Assembly (NCBI GenBank): GCA_028717265.1
Contig: JAQUOE010000004.1
Location: forward strand, 1-64,000
Direction: 5' to 3'
DNA: 64,000 nucleotides
Source of the DNA: Actinomycetota bacterium
Lineage (GTDB): Bacteria; Actinomycetota; Humimicrobiia; Humimicrobiales; Humimicrobiaceae
A model generated the notes under the pieces. It searched no databases. It was not told the DNA's origin and saw nothing but the letters and a program-made list of their open reading frames with translations. This document shows, piece by piece, positions 1 to 9,962 of the stretch (positions within the stretch are counted from its first letter, which is position 1; every line of letters starts with the position of its first letter). A program made the translations under genes and the position numbers.

Positions 1-2340
1 GATGCAAATCAGCCAGTCAATAAAAGGGTGGAGAATCTTTTATCACTAATGACACTGGATGAGAAAATTGCTCAGCTTGGCAGTATCTGGGTGTATGAAA
101 TATTAGAGGAAAAGAAATTTTCAAATGATAAAGCAAAAATCTTAATGGCAAATGGTATTGGACAGATAACACGTCTTGGCGGTGCAAGCAATTTTAGTCC
201 GGACGAATCTGCAAGAACCGCTAATCAGATACAAAAATATCTGACTACAAAGACCCGTCTTGGTATCCCGGCTATTATCCATGAAGAATCATGCAGCGGA
301 TATATGGCCAAAGGAGCCACCTGTTTCCCCCAGACTATAGGAGTAGCCAGTACATGGGAGCCTGAACTGGCAGAGGCAATGGGAGGTGTAATAAAAGAAC
401 AGATGAGAGCAGTGGGTGCCCATCAAGCTCTTGCCCCGGTGCTGGATGTTACACGTGATGCAAGATGGGGAAGGGTAGAAGAAACTTTTGGAGAGGATCC
501 CTACCTTGTTTCAAGAATGGGAGTATCTTATATCAGAGGTATTCAGGACAAAAACTGGAAGGAAGGCATAATGGCAACAGGTAAACACTATATGGGGTAT
601 GGTGTTTCGGAGGGTGGAATGAACTGGGCACCACCGCATATCGCTCGCAGGGAAATGCGTGAGGTATTTATTGTGCCTTTTGAAGCAGCCATTAAAGAAG
701 CCGGAATTGCCTCAATAATGCCGGGTTATCATGAATTGGATGGTATTCCCTGTCATAGTTCAAAAGAGTTGCTAAGAGGAATATTGAGAGATGGATTAAG
801 TTTCGATGGACTTCTGGTATCCGATTATTTCGGGATCAATATGCTGCACGAGTACCATCATGTTGCAAAGGATAAGAATGATGCGGCGAAGCAGGCACTT
901 GAAGCCGGTGTTGACGTTGAACTACCAAGTACCGATTGTTATGGGAAATTATTAAAAGCTGCAGTAGAGAAAGATTTTGTAAAGGAAGCAATGATTGATG
1001 AATCTGTTGCCAGGATTCTTAGAATGAAATTTTTACTGGGGCTTTTTGAAAATCCTTATGTAGATGAGAAAAAAGTTGCCAGTATATTTGATACAACGCA
1101 GCAGAGAACACTTGCACGCAAAATAGCACAAAAATCAATAATACTTCTGAAAAACCAGGAGGATTTGCTTCCCATAAGAAAAGACATTGCATCAATCGCT
1201 GTAATCGGGCCAAATGCAGACACCGTGAGAAATATCATAGGAGATTATGCATACCCATGTCATGTAGAATCACTGCTAGAAATGAGTAAGAATGCAGAAA
1301 TATTTAATACGCCCATACCTGAAAAATTGGAGTTGGTTGACAACTTTGTTCCAATCTCAAGCATATTGGAAGGAATAAAAAATACAGTCAGCGGAGAAAC
1401 CATTGTTCGCTATGCAAAAGGTTGTGATATCAGAAGTGATTCAAGGAATGGTTTTGCCGAAGCTGTTGAGATTGCGGGAAAATCCGAAGTGGCAGTCGTG
1501 GTTGTGGGAGATAAATCCGGACTTGTTGAAGACTGCACGAGCGGGGAGTCCAGAGACAGGGCAGATCTTAATCTACCGGGGATACAGGAGGAACTCGTAA
1601 GGGTTCTTTATGATACCGGCACCCCCATAATTGTTATACTTATAAATGGCAGGCCGCTATCAATTAATCGGATTACTGAGAAAATACCGGCAATAATAGA
1701 AGCATGGCTACCCGGAGAAGAAGGAGCCAATGCGGTTGCCGATACATTATTCGGAATTTATAATCCCGGAGGTAAACTGCCTATATCTTTTCCAAGATCC
1801 GTGGGTCAGATTCCTGTATATTATAATCACAAACCTTCAGGCGGCCGTTCTCACTGGAAAGGCGATTATGTAGAAATAAGCAGCAAACCGCTGTTTCCAT
1901 TTGGTTATGGTTTGAGCTATACAAGTTTTGAATACAGCAATATGATTATGACGCCGGAAATTATATCCATAGACGGTCAGGTTGAAATAAGTGTTGATAT
2001 AAAGAATACAGGATCCCGTACAGGAGATGAAATAGTACAGTTGTATGTTAACGATGTGCAGTCTGAGATAACAAGGCCCGTAAAGGAACTGAAGGGCTTT
2101 AAGAGGATTACCCTGGAACCCGGCCAGAAAAAGACAATTACATTCATTCTATCAACTGCGCAATTAGGTTTCTATGACAGGGATATGAAGTATGTTGTGG
2201 AACCCGGAACCATAAAAATCATGATGGGGAGTTCCTCTGAGGATATCAGGTCAACAGGGGAATTTGAAATAACAGGTGAAAGAATGGAGATAAGCAATAT
2301 CAAGAAGTATTTCACATCCGTAATAGTAAAAAATGGATAA
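1..2340 (+). CDS. Glycoside hydrolase family 3 beta-glucosidase-like protein, 5' truncated by the window edge
   Basis: Frame is open from base 1 (DANQPVNKRVENLLSLMTLDEKIAQLGS) through the GTG listed at 28; GH3 N-terminal RVENLLSLMTLDEKIAQL, KHYMGYG, LLVSDYFGI, C-terminal Fn3-like domain. Confidence 0.93.
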   Translation, partial: DANQPVNKRVENLLSLMTLDEKIAQLGSIWVYEILEEKKFSNDKAKILMANGIGQITRLGGASNFSPDESARTANQIQKYLTTKTRLGIPAIIHEESCSGYMAKGATCFPQTIGVASTWEPELAEAMGGVIKEQMRAVGAHQALAPVLDVTRDARWGRVEETFGEDPYLVSRMGVSYIRGIQDKNWKEGIMATGKHYMGYGVSEGGMNWAPPHIARREMREVFIVPFEAAIKEAGIASIMPGYHELDGIPCHSSKELLRGILRDGLSFDGLLVSDYFGINMLHEYHHVAKDKNDAAKQALEAGVDVELPSTDCYGKLLKAAVEKDFVKEAMIDESVARILRMKFLLGLFENPYVDEKKVASIFDTTQQRTLARKIAQKSIILLKNQEDLLPIRKDIASIAVIGPNADTVRNIIGDYAYPCHVESLLEMSKNAEIFNTPIPEKLELVDNFVPISSILEGIKNTVSGETIVRYAKGCDIRSDSRNGFAEAVEIAGKSEVAVVVVGDKSGLVEDCTSGESRDRADLNLPGIQEELVRVLYDTGTPIIVILINGRPLSINRITEKIPAIIEAWLPGEEGANAVADTLFGIYNPGGKLPISFPRSVGQIPVYYNHKPSGGRSHWKGDYVEISSKPLFPFGYGLSYTSFEYSNMIMTPEIISIDGQVEISVDIKNTGSRTGDEIVQLYVNDVQSEITRPVKELKGFKRITLEPGQKKTITFILSTAQLGFYDRDMKYVVEPGTIKIMMGSSSEDIRSTGEFEITGERMEISNIKKYFTSVIVKNG

Positions 2341-2818
2341 AAGAAAATTTAAAAAAGTCATTTTAATCAATATGGGTGCTGCATTTCTATACGGAATAAT
2401 AATTTGTTTTGTGCTTATGACTATTTTTTATGTTATTAGCAGAATAAATTTCATGAGTGCCGAACCGGATTTTATTGAAGGATTATATACGGTTATTAGA
2501 TTTAGTTTAATTGCCGGGGTTTTATCCGGATTTATATTTGCTGTAATTTTAGGGATGATGTACAGACCTTTCAGAAGTATTGTTTTTTTTAGAGATGAAG
2601 ATAATTTCTTATCTGCTTTAAACGGAGCTATGGATAAAATTAATTACGAACTGGACAAAAAGTATAATAATTCTTCATATGTTTTCAGAGAAAAAAGGGA
2701 TAAGCTGGCTGTTATTTCAATCAGAATAGGAGATAATAAAGCAGTCATTTATGGTCATTTCAGTAAAGTCAAAAATTTAAAAGATAATCTTTCCGGTCAA
2801 TCTCCATTAAATATTTAA
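2333..2818 (+). CDS. Hypothetical membrane protein with two predicted N-terminal TM segments
   Basis: ORF overlapping the end of the GH3 gene; hydrophobic segments at the N-terminal half; no family recognised. Confidence 0.6.
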   Translation: MDKRKFKKVILINMGAAFLYGIIICFVLMTIFYVISRINFMSAEPDFIEGLYTVIRFSLIAGVLSGFIFAVILGMMYRPFRSIVFFRDEDNFLSALNGAMDKINYELDKKYNNSSYVFREKRDKLAVISIRIGDNKAVIYGHFSKVKNLKDNLSGQSPLNI

Positions 2819-3066
2819 ATTGCATAAATATAATCTAAAAATTCTAAAGAAAAATAAAATTTTTTTTAAATAAATCGAAAAAAATAGAAAAATCAATATT
2901 TTTATATAAATATTATAAATTATTATAATTTTTTAATATATTAACTATATTTTTAATAAATTTTTTAGTATAATCAAAATAATTTTATTTATTTAAAGAA
3001 ATATTGTATTTTTTCTAATCTAAAAGCATTTTTAAAAACTATCTATTGAAAAAATTGGAGAATAAT

Positions 3067-4938
3067 ATGAATGAAGATTTAAAAATAATAGAAGAAAGAT
3101 GTGACAGCAAAAATTATAAAAAAATAGCCGAATTAAAAAATGACTATGTTTTTAAATTTATTGCAAAGTTCATAAAACTTCTAAATCCAGGATCAGTATT
3201 TGTTTGCGAAGATTCTCTGAGTGATTTCGATTACATAAGAGAAATAACAATAAGAAACGGTGAGGAAAAGAAGCTTTCAATAAAAGGGCATACGGTTCAT
3301 TTTGATAGCTATTACGACCAGGGAAGAGATAAAGAGCATACAAGGCTTCTGGTTCAAAAGGGATTTTACCTGGATCCGAATCTGGATACAATGGACAAGG
3401 AAAAAGGAATCAAAGAAATCCTGGGCCTTCTGAAAAATATAATGAAGGGAAAAGAATTATATGTGCTTTTTTTCTCTCTGGGGCCGGTCAATTCAAATTT
3501 CTCTATTCCTGCCATTCAATTAACAGATTCAAGCTATGTCGCACACTCGGAAATCATACTTTACAGACCAGGATATCAGGAATTCAAAAGATTGGGGAAC
3601 AATAAAGATTTTTTCCAATTCGTACATTCGGCCGGAGAGATCAAAGATGGCGTAAGCATAAATATCGATAAAAGAAGAATATATATGGATACAGAAGAAG
3701 ACATCGTATATTCTGTAAATACTCAGTATGGTGGAAATACTATCGGGCACAAGAAGCTTGCTATGCGTCTCGGAATAAATAAGGCTTCAAAAGAAAATTG
3801 GCTGACGGAACATATGTTTATTTCCGGAATACATGGACCGGGAGGGAGGGTCACCTATTTTACAGGTGCTTTTCCATCGATGTGCGGAAAGACCTCAACA
3901 GCAATGATCAACGGCGAAACAATTGTCGGGGATGATATCGTTTATATTAAAAATATAAATAATAAGGTATATGCGGTCAATGTGGAAATAGGTATTTTCG
4001 GGATAATAGAGGATATTAATCCAGACGATGATCCTTCCATATGGAAAGTTCTAAACGAACCAAACGAAATAATATTCTCAAATATACTGGTGACTGAAGA
4101 TAAGAATGCTTACTGGGTGGGGAAGCCCGGGAAGGTACCGGAAAAGGGAATAAACCATTCCGGGCAGTGGTACCAGGGCAAGAAGGATGCAAAAGGAAAT
4201 TTAATCCCGCCTTCTCATAAGAATGCGAGATTTACGGTAAATCTCAAAAATATGGATAATCTTGATGTAAATTATAATAATCCCGAGGGTGTCGAGATCA
4301 AAGGGATAATATACGGCGGAAGAGATTCGGATACGCTGGCTCCGCTTCTTGAGGCTTACGACTGGAACCATGGAATAATAAGTATGGGTGCCTCCCTGGA
4401 ATCAGAAACAACTGCAGCTACTCTTGGCAAAACTGGCGTGAGGACATTCAATCCTATGTCGAATCTTGATTTTCTTTCGATTCCGGTAGGGAAGTATATA
4501 GATATCAACCTCAGGTTTGGCCAGTCGCTGCAGAATCCGCCCATGATTTTTAGTGTAAATTATTTTCTTATGGACGGCGATGGTAATTATCTAAATGAAA
4601 GGGCCGATAAGAGGGTATGGCTGAAATGGATGGAGCTTCGTATTCATGAAGATGTGGAAGCAATCGATGTCGGTACGGGCTTTATTCCGATGTATAATGA
4701 CCTTAAAGCTTTATTTAAGGATGTACTTGGTAAGGACTACAGCAAGGATCAATACATAAAACAATTTACTCTAAGAATTCCTGAAAACATTTCAAAAATA
4801 AACAGGATCTTAGAAATTTATAATGGACTGGGTTCGGGAGTTCCGGATATATTGTTCAGGATTCTAAAGGAACAGAGAACAAGACTTGAGATTTTGAAAA
4901 ATAAAAAGGGAGAATACATTTCTCCACTTGCATTTTAA
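3067..4938 (+). CDS. pckG: Phosphoenolpyruvate carboxykinase (GTP)
   Basis: Kinase-1a-like loop FPSMCGKTSTAM, IYGGRDSDTLAP, FNPMSNLDFLSIPVGKYI. ATG at 3067 follows GGAG at 3057 and is preferred over the TTG at 3046. Confidence 0.9.
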   Translation: MNEDLKIIEERCDSKNYKKIAELKNDYVFKFIAKFIKLLNPGSVFVCEDSLSDFDYIREITIRNGEEKKLSIKGHTVHFDSYYDQGRDKEHTRLLVQKGFYLDPNLDTMDKEKGIKEILGLLKNIMKGKELYVLFFSLGPVNSNFSIPAIQLTDSSYVAHSEIILYRPGYQEFKRLGNNKDFFQFVHSAGEIKDGVSINIDKRRIYMDTEEDIVYSVNTQYGGNTIGHKKLAMRLGINKASKENWLTEHMFISGIHGPGGRVTYFTGAFPSMCGKTSTAMINGETIVGDDIVYIKNINNKVYAVNVEIGIFGIIEDINPDDDPSIWKVLNEPNEIIFSNILVTEDKNAYWVGKPGKVPEKGINHSGQWYQGKKDAKGNLIPPSHKNARFTVNLKNMDNLDVNYNNPEGVEIKGIIYGGRDSDTLAPLLEAYDWNHGIISMGASLESETTAATLGKTGVRTFNPMSNLDFLSIPVGKYIDINLRFGQSLQNPPMIFSVNYFLMDGDGNYLNERADKRVWLKWMELRIHEDVEAIDVGTGFIPMYNDLKALFKDVLGKDYSKDQYIKQFTLRIPENISKINRILEIYNGLGSGVPDILFRILKEQRTRLEILKNKKGEYISPLAF

Positions 4939-4948
4939 CTGTTTTTTA

Positions 4949-6253
4949 TCAGTGATCGAACTTATACATTATGAGACCACTCGAAGGTTTTGGGTAAAAG
5001 TAAGTAGACTTTTCCGGCAATATAAATCCTGACATGCAAATCTTTTCCAGCTCTTTTACGGTAATCGCATTCAGAAGGACTCCCATATCTAAACTTCTAC
5101 TATCAATATTCTCTATTAAATTATCTATGGAATGTGTATAATCTATTTTTTCGATTTGAAAAGAATTGCTGATTTTATCTATTAAAAATTCCTTTAGTAT
5201 ATTTACATCTGTGTTTAAATAAATCTCATTGGCTGATTCTGTATGGACGATATTTGCTGCAAATGATTTTTTTAGTGTAATGAAATATAACTTTTTGTTT
5301 TCGCCATAAACAAAGAAACTTTTAAAACCTCTGGACTTCGATTTTAATAGTTTTTTCGTAAGATAGGAGGTGGATTTCAGATTATCCGTTTCAATATCGA
5401 ATGTACCGGCAAGGCTCTTCATTATTTTTTCAATTCCCGGGTAACTTTTGAATTTAATATTTCTATGAGTAGGGAATATAATAAGATCGCTCTGGCTGCT
5501 TTCGACATATAATGTCATTATGAAATCTTCGGGATGGGCCGCAGATGAATTTCGCGCTGTTTTATTATCTGTTTTATTAAATTTTTCTTTATAAGCCAGA
5601 GATGTTTCATAACGATGGTGTCCGTCCGCTATTATTAGTTTCCTGTCTCTCATGATCGTCATAATATTATTAATTTTATCTATATCGGTAATTTTCCATA
5701 CTTTGAATCTCAGAGTGGGATCATATCCTGCAGGTGTGTCCATGATCGGATTTTTCCGTAAAGTATTTTTAAGAATATCCGATATTTTATTTCCACTGTC
5801 ATTATAAAGCATGTATACCGGACCAAAGTTCGTTCTGCAGCTTTCCAGCAGTTTTAATCTGTCATCTTTGATTTTAGAGTAGGTACGTTCATGAGGCAAA
5901 ATCTGAAGCCGGGAGTATGGTTCTAATTTAGTTAAGCCAATAAAACCGGTAATTTTCTTAAGTTTATTATTAAAATAGAAACTTTCTTCGATTACATAAA
6001 AACATCTATAATTATCGAATTTCAGGACTTGCTTCTCAGTCCACTCATCAAGCAACTTTTTCGCTCCGGTGTATTTATCTCCGTTGTTTCCTTCCGGGAG
6101 TATCAGATGGACAACGTTACCGGGATTGGCACACAGAAGTTTTTCTCTAAGTGATTCAGAAATCACATCATAGGGGGGCGAGATTACTCCGGAGATGTTT
6201 ACGATTTTATCTTTATTATAAATAAATCCATTAAAAGGTGAGATATCTACCAT
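4949..6253 (-). CDS. DUF1015 family protein
   Basis: N-terminal FNGFIYNKDKI..ISPPYDVISESLREKL, ADGHHRYETSLAYKEK motif typical of DUF1015. Confidence 0.85.
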   Translation of the reverse strand: MVDISPFNGFIYNKDKIVNISGVISPPYDVISESLREKLLCANPGNVVHLILPEGNNGDKYTGAKKLLDEWTEKQVLKFDNYRCFYVIEESFYFNNKLKKITGFIGLTKLEPYSRLQILPHERTYSKIKDDRLKLLESCRTNFGPVYMLYNDSGNKISDILKNTLRKNPIMDTPAGYDPTLRFKVWKITDIDKINNIMTIMRDRKLIIADGHHRYETSLAYKEKFNKTDNKTARNSSAAHPEDFIMTLYVESSQSDLIIFPTHRNIKFKSYPGIEKIMKSLAGTFDIETDNLKSTSYLTKKLLKSKSRGFKSFFVYGENKKLYFITLKKSFAANIVHTESANEIYLNTDVNILKEFLIDKISNSFQIEKIDYTHSIDNLIENIDSRSLDMGVLLNAITVKELEKICMSGFILPEKSTYFYPKPSSGLIMYKFDH

Positions 6254-6371
6254 TTATAAAAGTTCCTTCATGATATCTGTTTTAAATCCTGCTTGAATCA
6301 ATATAAAATTGATTTGAGATTATAGCAATATCAATTTTAATTATCAAATAAAATATTTCATCTGTGATAAA

Positions 6372-6402
6372 TTGACATTGGATTCAGTTGAGGTAATATA
6401 AT
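6372..6402 (+). promoter_or_regulatory. Candidate sigma70-type promoter for hypB
   Basis: TTGACA (6372-6377) and TATAAT (6397-6402), 19-nt spacer; alternative -10 TAATAT gives 16 nt. Confidence 0.4.
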
Positions 6403-6457
6403 GTAGATTTTGGTTTAATTTTTAGGAATTTATTTATAGAAAACCTGGTATCAAAAT

Positions 6458-7111
6458 ATGAAAATCGAAGTAATCGAAAATGTATTAAAATATAATAAGG
6501 ACCAGGCCGATAAAAACAGGAAGTTATTTAAAGATAGTATGCTGCTTGTTTTGAATCTGCTTTCATCTCCCGGATCCGGGAAGACCTCGCTTATACTCGA
6601 GACTTTAAAAAGACTCAAAGGGAAGAAAAATATAGGAGTAATAGAAGGGGATATATCTTCTACTTATGATGCCGAAAAGATCGGAAAACTTACGGATAAC
6701 GTTATACAAATAAATACCGGGGGTTCCTGCCATTTAAATGCTTCTATGATAGAGAAGGCCATAAGTAAATTGAAAATTAAAAGACTTGATTTGCTAATCA
6801 TAGAAAATGTTGGTAATTTAATCTGCCCATCGGGATTCGATCTGGGAGAGGATCATAAGATTGTGATGTCATCTGTAAGCGAAGGAGATGATAAGCCGGT
6901 AAAATATCCACCGGTATTTATCAAGAGTGATCTCATCATATTAAACAAGATAGATTTGCTTAAAATAAGTGATTTTAATCAAAACTTTTTCGAGAATAAA
7001 GTAAAAGAACTGAATCCTCTGTCCGATATAATAAAATTGTCCTGCAAAACCGGTATCGGTATGGAAGAATGGATAGAATGGGTGCTGAACCGCTGCAAGA
7101 TACGTAATTGA
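6458..7111 (+). CDS. hypB: Hydrogenase nickel incorporation GTPase HypB
   Basis: P-loop SSPGSGKTSL, INTGGSCHLNA, IIENVGNLICPSGFDLGE, LNKIDLL. Confidence 0.95.
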   Translation: MKIEVIENVLKYNKDQADKNRKLFKDSMLLVLNLLSSPGSGKTSLILETLKRLKGKKNIGVIEGDISSTYDAEKIGKLTDNVIQINTGGSCHLNASMIEKAISKLKIKRLDLLIIENVGNLICPSGFDLGEDHKIVMSSVSEGDDKPVKYPPVFIKSDLIILNKIDLLKISDFNQNFFENKVKELNPLSDIIKLSCKTGIGMEEWIEWVLNRCKIRN

Positions 7112-7192
7112 TCGATAAGAATATCGACTATCTGGAATTGTTAAATGTCATATCGTAAATGGCAAATTTATAATAAACCTCTTCAGGTTTTA

Positions 7193-7255
7193 TTGACATT
7201 GATAGAGGTAAATGGTATTTTAGTTCACGTGTTACAAACCTTTTACAAATATACT
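7193..7255 (+). promoter_or_regulatory. Candidate promoter/operator region of the [NiFe] hydrogenase operon
   Basis: TTGACA (7193-7198), 17 nt, TATTTT (7216-7221); then TTACAA-N5-TTACAA (7232-7248) and TATACT (7250-7255). Confidence 0.4.
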
Positions 7256-7293
7256 GCGGAAATAGCTTCACAGCAATAAAGAAAGGAGAAATT

Positions 7294-8325
7294 ATGCTAT
7301 ATAAAGTCATGGATAAAAACGTATATCAGGATTTTATAAAAGCTCTTATTTCCAATTATGAATTTATAGGTCCGGCAAGGAAAGATAGGTCAGTGCATGA
7401 CTTTGTTCCGATAAAGAATATCTCGGAATTGGATACTAATTATATGAGGACAACCATTCCTCCGGCAAAAAAATTACTATTTTATCCGACTGAAAAATTG
7501 GTTAATTATGAGGTCGGAAAATCAATTGATGTAAAACCGGTAGTGGAAAGTAAAGAAAGAATACTTTTCGGGATAAATGCCTGGGATATAAATGGCATGA
7601 ATTTTTTAGATGAGTTATTTACTACGGATTTTATCGATGAGAACTATATTTCAAAAAGGAAAAATCTCATGGTGATCGGAATGGATAGTCAGCCGACCGA
7701 AACCAATTTTTCCCCCAGCATGGGTGCGGATTATGCAAAAAGCGGTTTTGATATATATCTTACCGAACTTAAAGATAAATATTTTATAAGGATCGGCACC
7801 GCCAGAGGAAATGAGATTATACAGAAATATGCTGAGGTAAGAAATGCCACAGCCGAAGATTTCAAAGATTACGATAAGTATCTGGATGATTATCGTATGA
7901 AATTTAAACTGAATGTCGATATTAAAAACTTTTATGACAATTTCGAATTGATTTACAATAATGAGGAATTCTGGAAGAAAGTTGCAAAAGACTGCTACAG
8001 CTGCGGATCCTGCAATCTTGTCTGTCCAACCTGCTTTTGTTTCAATATAAAAGATGACATGGAACTTAATTTGAAAGAGGGCAATAAGATCAGAGAATGG
8101 GATTCATGTATGATTCCTGAATATGGACTGGTAGCAGGTGGGCATAATTTCAGGCCCAATAAAGAAAATAGGCTGAAGCAGAGATACAGATGCAAACTTA
8201 AGACTTTTATCGATAAGTTTGGTAAATATTCATGTGTCGGATGCGGAAGATGTATAGAAACATGTCTGGCCAAAATCAATATTGCAGAGGATATCAATTC
8301 AGTAAAGAGAGAGGTGAGCGTATAA
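7294..8325 (+). CDS. Sulfhydrogenase-type [NiFe] hydrogenase beta subunit, 4Fe-4S dicluster protein
   Basis: CYSCGSCNLVCPTCFCF and CVGCGRCIETCLAKINI cluster motifs; operon context with gamma, delta, alpha subunits. Confidence 0.88.
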   Translation: MLYKVMDKNVYQDFIKALISNYEFIGPARKDRSVHDFVPIKNISELDTNYMRTTIPPAKKLLFYPTEKLVNYEVGKSIDVKPVVESKERILFGINAWDINGMNFLDELFTTDFIDENYISKRKNLMVIGMDSQPTETNFSPSMGADYAKSGFDIYLTELKDKYFIRIGTARGNEIIQKYAEVRNATAEDFKDYDKYLDDYRMKFKLNVDIKNFYDNFELIYNNEEFWKKVAKDCYSCGSCNLVCPTCFCFNIKDDMELNLKEGNKIREWDSCMIPEYGLVAGGHNFRPNKENRLKQRYRCKLKTFIDKFGKYSCVGCGRCIETCLAKINIAEDINSVKREVSV

Positions 8326-9183
8326 ATGGTTTTAAAAACAAAGAATGAAAATAAAAATTCCATATATGTTCCCGATATTGCGAGAATCAGCCGTATAGAG
8401 AAGTTAAGTCCAACCGAAAAATTATTTAATATTGCTTTTGAGGATGAAGAAAAACAAAATAATTTCAAATTCCTACCCGGTCAATTCATAGAACTCACAA
8501 TATTCGGATTAGGGGAGGCACCTTTCTGCCTCGCATCGAATCCTAATAACAGGGAATTTTTTGAACTCTGTGTAAGAAATGCCGGTAACGTTTCCAGTGC
8601 CCTTCACAGGATGGAAGAGGGTTCAAAGATCGGTATCAGAGGTCCTTTCGGAAAAGGATATTTTCCATTTGAGAAGATGAGAAATCATAATGTCCTTTTA
8701 ATTGCCGGAGGGCTGGGGCTGGTACCGTTGATGTCGCTTATAAAATATATCATGCAGCACAGGGAAGATTACAGGGAAATAATGATAGTGTACGGTGCCG
8801 TTAATCCCGATAGTATTTTATTTAAGAATGATATCGGGTACTGGAGTAACCGTAGCGATATCTCCATCTGTATTTCGGTGGATAACCCTGATGATAAATG
8901 GACCGGAGAAATCGGAGTATGTACCAAGCTTATACCAAGAGTGAATTTTCCACCTGAAGACACTTATGTCGTTGTCTGCGGACCTCCTGTCATGTATAAG
9001 TACGTGATCGTAGAATTGGAAAAGAAAAACTTCAAACCGGAAAATATTTACCTTTCCCTTGAGAGAAGAATGGAATGCGGAGTTGGAAAATGCAACCATT
9101 GCCACATTGGTAATAAACTGGTATGCGTTGATGGTCCGGTATTCAGTCTATGGGAAATAATTAATTTAAAGGAGGCAATATAA
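8326..9183 (+). CDS. Sulfhydrogenase gamma subunit, FAD/NAD(P)-binding oxidoreductase
   Basis: FLPGQFIELTIFGLGEAPFCLAS, GPFGKGYFP, IAGGLGLVPLMSL, C-terminal MECGVGKCNHCHIGNKLVCVDGPVFS 2Fe-2S motif. Confidence 0.9.
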   Translation: MVLKTKNENKNSIYVPDIARISRIEKLSPTEKLFNIAFEDEEKQNNFKFLPGQFIELTIFGLGEAPFCLASNPNNREFFELCVRNAGNVSSALHRMEEGSKIGIRGPFGKGYFPFEKMRNHNVLLIAGGLGLVPLMSLIKYIMQHREDYREIMIVYGAVNPDSILFKNDIGYWSNRSDISICISVDNPDDKWTGEIGVCTKLIPRVNFPPEDTYVVVCGPPVMYKYVIVELEKKNFKPENIYLSLERRMECGVGKCNHCHIGNKLVCVDGPVFSLWEIINLKEAI

Positions 9184-9941
9184 TGAGTAAACCAAAAGTA
9201 GGCGTATTCGGATTTACCGGATGCGGTGGATGCCAACTGGAAATATTGAATCTCGAGGACCAATTGCTGGATCTTATAAGCGCCGTTGATATTGTTCATT
9301 TTACTGAAGCCATTACCGAGCACAGCGATAACTATGAAATAGCCCTGGTAGAAGGTTCCGTATCGACAGAGCATGGTGTTGAAAGAATAAAAAAAATAGG
9401 CAATATTGCTAAGATAATAGTAGCAGTCGGGGCCTGTGCGGTATCCGGAGGACTTAATTGTCTTAAGAATTTATATGGTACTGAAAGAGCCATGGAACTG
9501 GTATATGGGGATAAAAAAGATTGGATAGATTCCATCGAGGTAAAACCTATCGACCAGTATATTAAAGTCGATTACTATGCGAGGGGCTGCCCTCCGAACA
9601 GATTTGAGATTGTGGATATTGTAAGATCTCTTATTGTGGGAAGAAAGCCGGAGATACCAAATTATCCTGTATGTGTAGAATGTAAAAGAAATGGGAATAC
9701 CTGTGTGTATGAATTCGGGATGACATGCATGGGTCCAGTTTCGAGAGCAGGTTGTAACTCCAGATGTCCCAATAGCGGTTCTGGTTGCGAAGCCTGCAGG
9801 GGAGTGATCGATGATCCGAATGTAAATGCTCAGAAAGATTTACTGGCAAGGTATGGACTAACGGTTGAAGATATTATGGAAGGATTTAATCTATATAATG
9901 CATGCAATAAAGTTCCTACAGTGGAAAATAAAAATAATTAA
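9183..9941 (+). CDS. [NiFe] hydrogenase small (delta) subunit
   Basis: FGFTGCGGCQLEILNLED, VGACAVSGG, RGCPPN, C-terminal Cys-rich region. Confidence 0.92.
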   Translation: MSKPKVGVFGFTGCGGCQLEILNLEDQLLDLISAVDIVHFTEAITEHSDNYEIALVEGSVSTEHGVERIKKIGNIAKIIVAVGACAVSGGLNCLKNLYGTERAMELVYGDKKDWIDSIEVKPIDQYIKVDYYARGCPPNRFEIVDIVRSLIVGRKPEIPNYPVCVECKRNGNTCVYEFGMTCMGPVSRAGCNSRCPNSGSGCEACRGVIDDPNVNAQKDLLARYGLTVEDIMEGFNLYNACNKVPTVENKNN

Positions 9942-9962
9942 TAATTCCGGAGGTTTATTATA

